Assembly: GCA_003246365.1 (NCBI GenBank)
Contig: QKAN01000190.1
Location: 57,015-121,014, forward strand
Origin: Clostridia bacterium
GTDB lineage: Bacteria; Bacillota; Clostridia; Christensenellales; CAG-138
Reading direction: 5' to 3'
Length of the DNA stretch: 64,000 nt
Made by a program: the position numbers and the translations under genes
The notes under the pieces: model-generated
The model's input: the letters and a program-made list of their open reading frames with translations, nothing else
The model's database searches: none
Told to the model about the DNA's origin: nothing
In this document: in pieces, positions 61,381-64,000 of the stretch
How the letters are laid out: each line of letters starts with the position of its first letter
Numbering within the stretch: the first letter of the stretch is position 1

Positions 61381-62469
61381 ATGTTTGACGCGGTAGAGAT
61401 CGGGCGGCGAATTTCGCGCCTGAGAAAAGAGAAGGATATGACCCAGCCCGCGCTGGCGGATTTGATGGGCGTGAGTTTTCAGGCGGTGAGCAACTGGGAA
61501 CGCGGCGCCTCTATGCCGGATATCGGCAAACTGCCGGAGCTGGCGGAGGCGCTTGGTGTGAGCGTTGACGAGCTGATCGGAAGCGGTCGAAGCGGCGAGC
61601 TCATCCGCAGTGTCATAGACGGCAACGAGGAAACGTTTGTAAAAAAAGAACGCATCACGCTATCGGAAGCGGGCGACGCTGCCCCGCTGCTCAAACCGAA
61701 ACAGGTGACGCGAATCGTAAAAGTCATAGAACAAGAGCAGGATGAGCAGGAAGAAGCGCAAGACGAAGAAGAGAAAAACGAGACCGAAGAAAAGCATCGT
61801 TTTAGATCGAAAAAGTCAGGTAAAATCAAGCTCGAAAGTCTTGTGAAAATTGCGCCGTTTTTAGACGAAGACCATTTGGACGATCTGGCAACCCGGCTTG
61901 CTTCCAATATCGGAATCGGAAAGCTCGCGGCAATTGCGCCGTTTGTTCGCGAGGAAACGCTGGGAAAACTGGCAATGTCGGCAATTGAGAACGGGGGGAA
62001 AGCGGGGGAACTCGCAGCAATCGCGCCGTTTCTCTTGGATGCAGATTTAGGAAAAATAGCAATTTATGTAATAAGCAACGGCGGATCGATGGGTGATCTT
62101 GCGGCGATTGCACCGTTTTTAGAGGAAGAAGACCTTGGAAAAATTGCGCAGGAAACGGTTAAAAAGAGCGGTTCGCTGGGCGAATTGCCCGCGATCGCAC
62201 CATTTTTAAAAGAGGACGATCTGGGAAGAATTGTAAACGCCTTTTTGCAGGACGGAGGCAGCGTTTCTCAGGTTGCGGCAATCGCGCCGTTTCTGGAAGA
62301 AGACGCGTTGGATGAAATTGTGAAAACCGCAATTCAAAAGGGTCAAAAAGTCGGCGATCTCAATTCGCTGTTTCCGTTTCTCTCGGGAGAAACGCTGCGC
62401 GTATTGGTGGAAGACGCATTAAAGCAAAATGATACCGGAAGTCTTTCCAAGATTTCAAAATTCTTATAA
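61381..62469 (+). CDS. XRE-family HTH protein with C-terminal ~31-aa repeat array
   Basis: ISRLRKEKDMTQPALADLMGVSFQAVSNWERGASMPDIGKLPELAEALGVSVDELIG; repeated LAAIAPFLxEEDLGKIA units. Confidence 0.88.
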   Translation: MFDAVEIGRRISRLRKEKDMTQPALADLMGVSFQAVSNWERGASMPDIGKLPELAEALGVSVDELIGSGRSGELIRSVIDGNEETFVKKERITLSEAGDAAPLLKPKQVTRIVKVIEQEQDEQEEAQDEEEKNETEEKHRFRSKKSGKIKLESLVKIAPFLDEDHLDDLATRLASNIGIGKLAAIAPFVREETLGKLAMSAIENGGKAGELAAIAPFLLDADLGKIAIYVISNGGSMGDLAAIAPFLEEEDLGKIAQETVKKSGSLGELPAIAPFLKEDDLGRIVNAFLQDGGSVSQVAAIAPFLEEDALDEIVKTAIQKGQKVGDLNSLFPFLSGETLRVLVEDALKQNDTGSLSKISKFL

Positions 62470-62500
62470 CGAAAAAGAAGCATTAGGATAAAGAACTTTG

Positions 62501-62530
62501 TTGACAAGTTTTCTTGACACGATGTAGAAT
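62501..62530 (+). promoter_or_regulatory. Promoter of small-membrane-protein/XRE pair
   Basis: TTGACA (62501-62506) - 18 nt - TAGAAT (62525-62530). Confidence 0.7.
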
Positions 62531-62556
62531 GGCATCGATGACAAGAAAACTTGTCA
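62502..62556. promoter_or_regulatory. Two palindromic operator-like sites
   Basis: TGACAAG-TTTT-CTTGACA (62502-62519) and TGACAAG-AAAA-CTTGTCA (62539-62556), flanking the -10. Confidence 0.75.
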
Positions 62557-62578
62557 AATTTTATCTGTAGAGGGTCGT

Positions 62579-62884
62579 ATGAACAAAGAAGAAATCCTTG
62601 AGAAAGCAAGGGAAGAAAACAAAGATGAGCGGGAAGAGAGCGTTCGCGATCAATCCATCAAGTGGACATTTTTGACGATGGTTATACTGTCTGCCTTGTT
62701 TGCATATATCCGCGCAAGTCAGGGTCAAAGCATGATGGATTTGACGGTCGTGGTTTGTGGTTCGGTTTGCGTATCGTTTTCATATCGCTTTTTCAAGACG
62801 GGAAGACGCACATTTCTGATTCTGGGGATTGTACTGCTGCTGACGGCAATCCTTGCGCTGATACGGTTTTGTCTGGGATATTAA
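62579..62884 (+). CDS. Small integral membrane protein
   Basis: 101 aa, several hydrophobic segments; directly upstream of XRE regulator. Confidence 0.75.
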   Translation: MNKEEILEKAREENKDEREESVRDQSIKWTFLTMVILSALFAYIRASQGQSMMDLTVVVCGSVCVSFSYRFFKTGRRTFLILGIVLLLTAILALIRFCLGY

Positions 62885-62895
62885 TTAAAACGCAT

Positions 62896-63105
62896 ATGAA
62901 AAACAAGCTGGAATTATTAAACCGCCTGAAAACAGCGCGCCAGAAAAAGAACATTTCTCAGGACGAGCTTGCGCGTCTTGCAGGCGTTTCGCGGCAAACA
63001 ATCAGTTCGATTGAAACAGGCCAGTTTAATCCCACCGCAAAACTCGCGCTTCTGCTGTGCATTGCGCTGGATGAAAAATTTGAAGATCTGTTTTACTTCG
63101 AATGA
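62896..63105 (+). CDS. XRE-family HTH transcriptional regulator (69 aa)
   Basis: RLKTARQKKNISQDELARLAGVSRQTISSIETGQFNPTAKLALLLCIALDEKFEDLFYFE. Confidence 0.92.
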   Translation: MKNKLELLNRLKTARQKKNISQDELARLAGVSRQTISSIETGQFNPTAKLALLLCIALDEKFEDLFYFE

Positions 63106-63161
63106 TTTGCAGATGGGAAAGCAAAACAGAATTTAAATTGAATTGGTTGCTTAAAAAATGA

Positions 63162-64000
<839 letters not shown>

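Overview
This 64 kb window looks like a chromosomal segment from a Firmicutes/Clostridia-like bacterium. Gene content and Shine-Dalgarno-led genes suggest this; taxonomy is inferred, not tested. The backbone is ordinary: uppP (partial), yhaM-like, mnmG-rsmG, trkH-trkA, rarA, recF-remB-gyrB-gyrA, a SAM-I riboswitch plus metK, murG, a class B PBP, a phosphohexomutase and gdhA (partial). I see no CRISPR array, tRNA/rRNA, transposase, prophage or recognised defence island. The least explained content is envelope-associated: (i) three translationally coupled paralogous polytopic GT-C-like proteins behind a dyad-rich leader; (ii) three NAGPA-type phosphodiester glycosidases, one with a dockerin-like module and one fused to a PIG-L domain that has lost its metal-binding motif and sits directly after an intact PIG-L gene; (iii) a CotH/lamin-tail protein - VTC domain - DUF4956 triad; (iv) a PBP whose N-terminal domain is split by a DPDAT repeat insertion. 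Other notable items are a tandem two-domain RluA pseudouridine synthase, an XRE-HTH protein fused to a ~31-aa repeat array, a perfect double-operator architecture upstream of a small membrane protein/XRE pair, a PII-like protein paired with a CPA2 antiporter, and a terminator-like hairpin in the 5' leader of a MATE transporter gene. All assignments come from reading the sequence and translated ORFs; no database searches were run.
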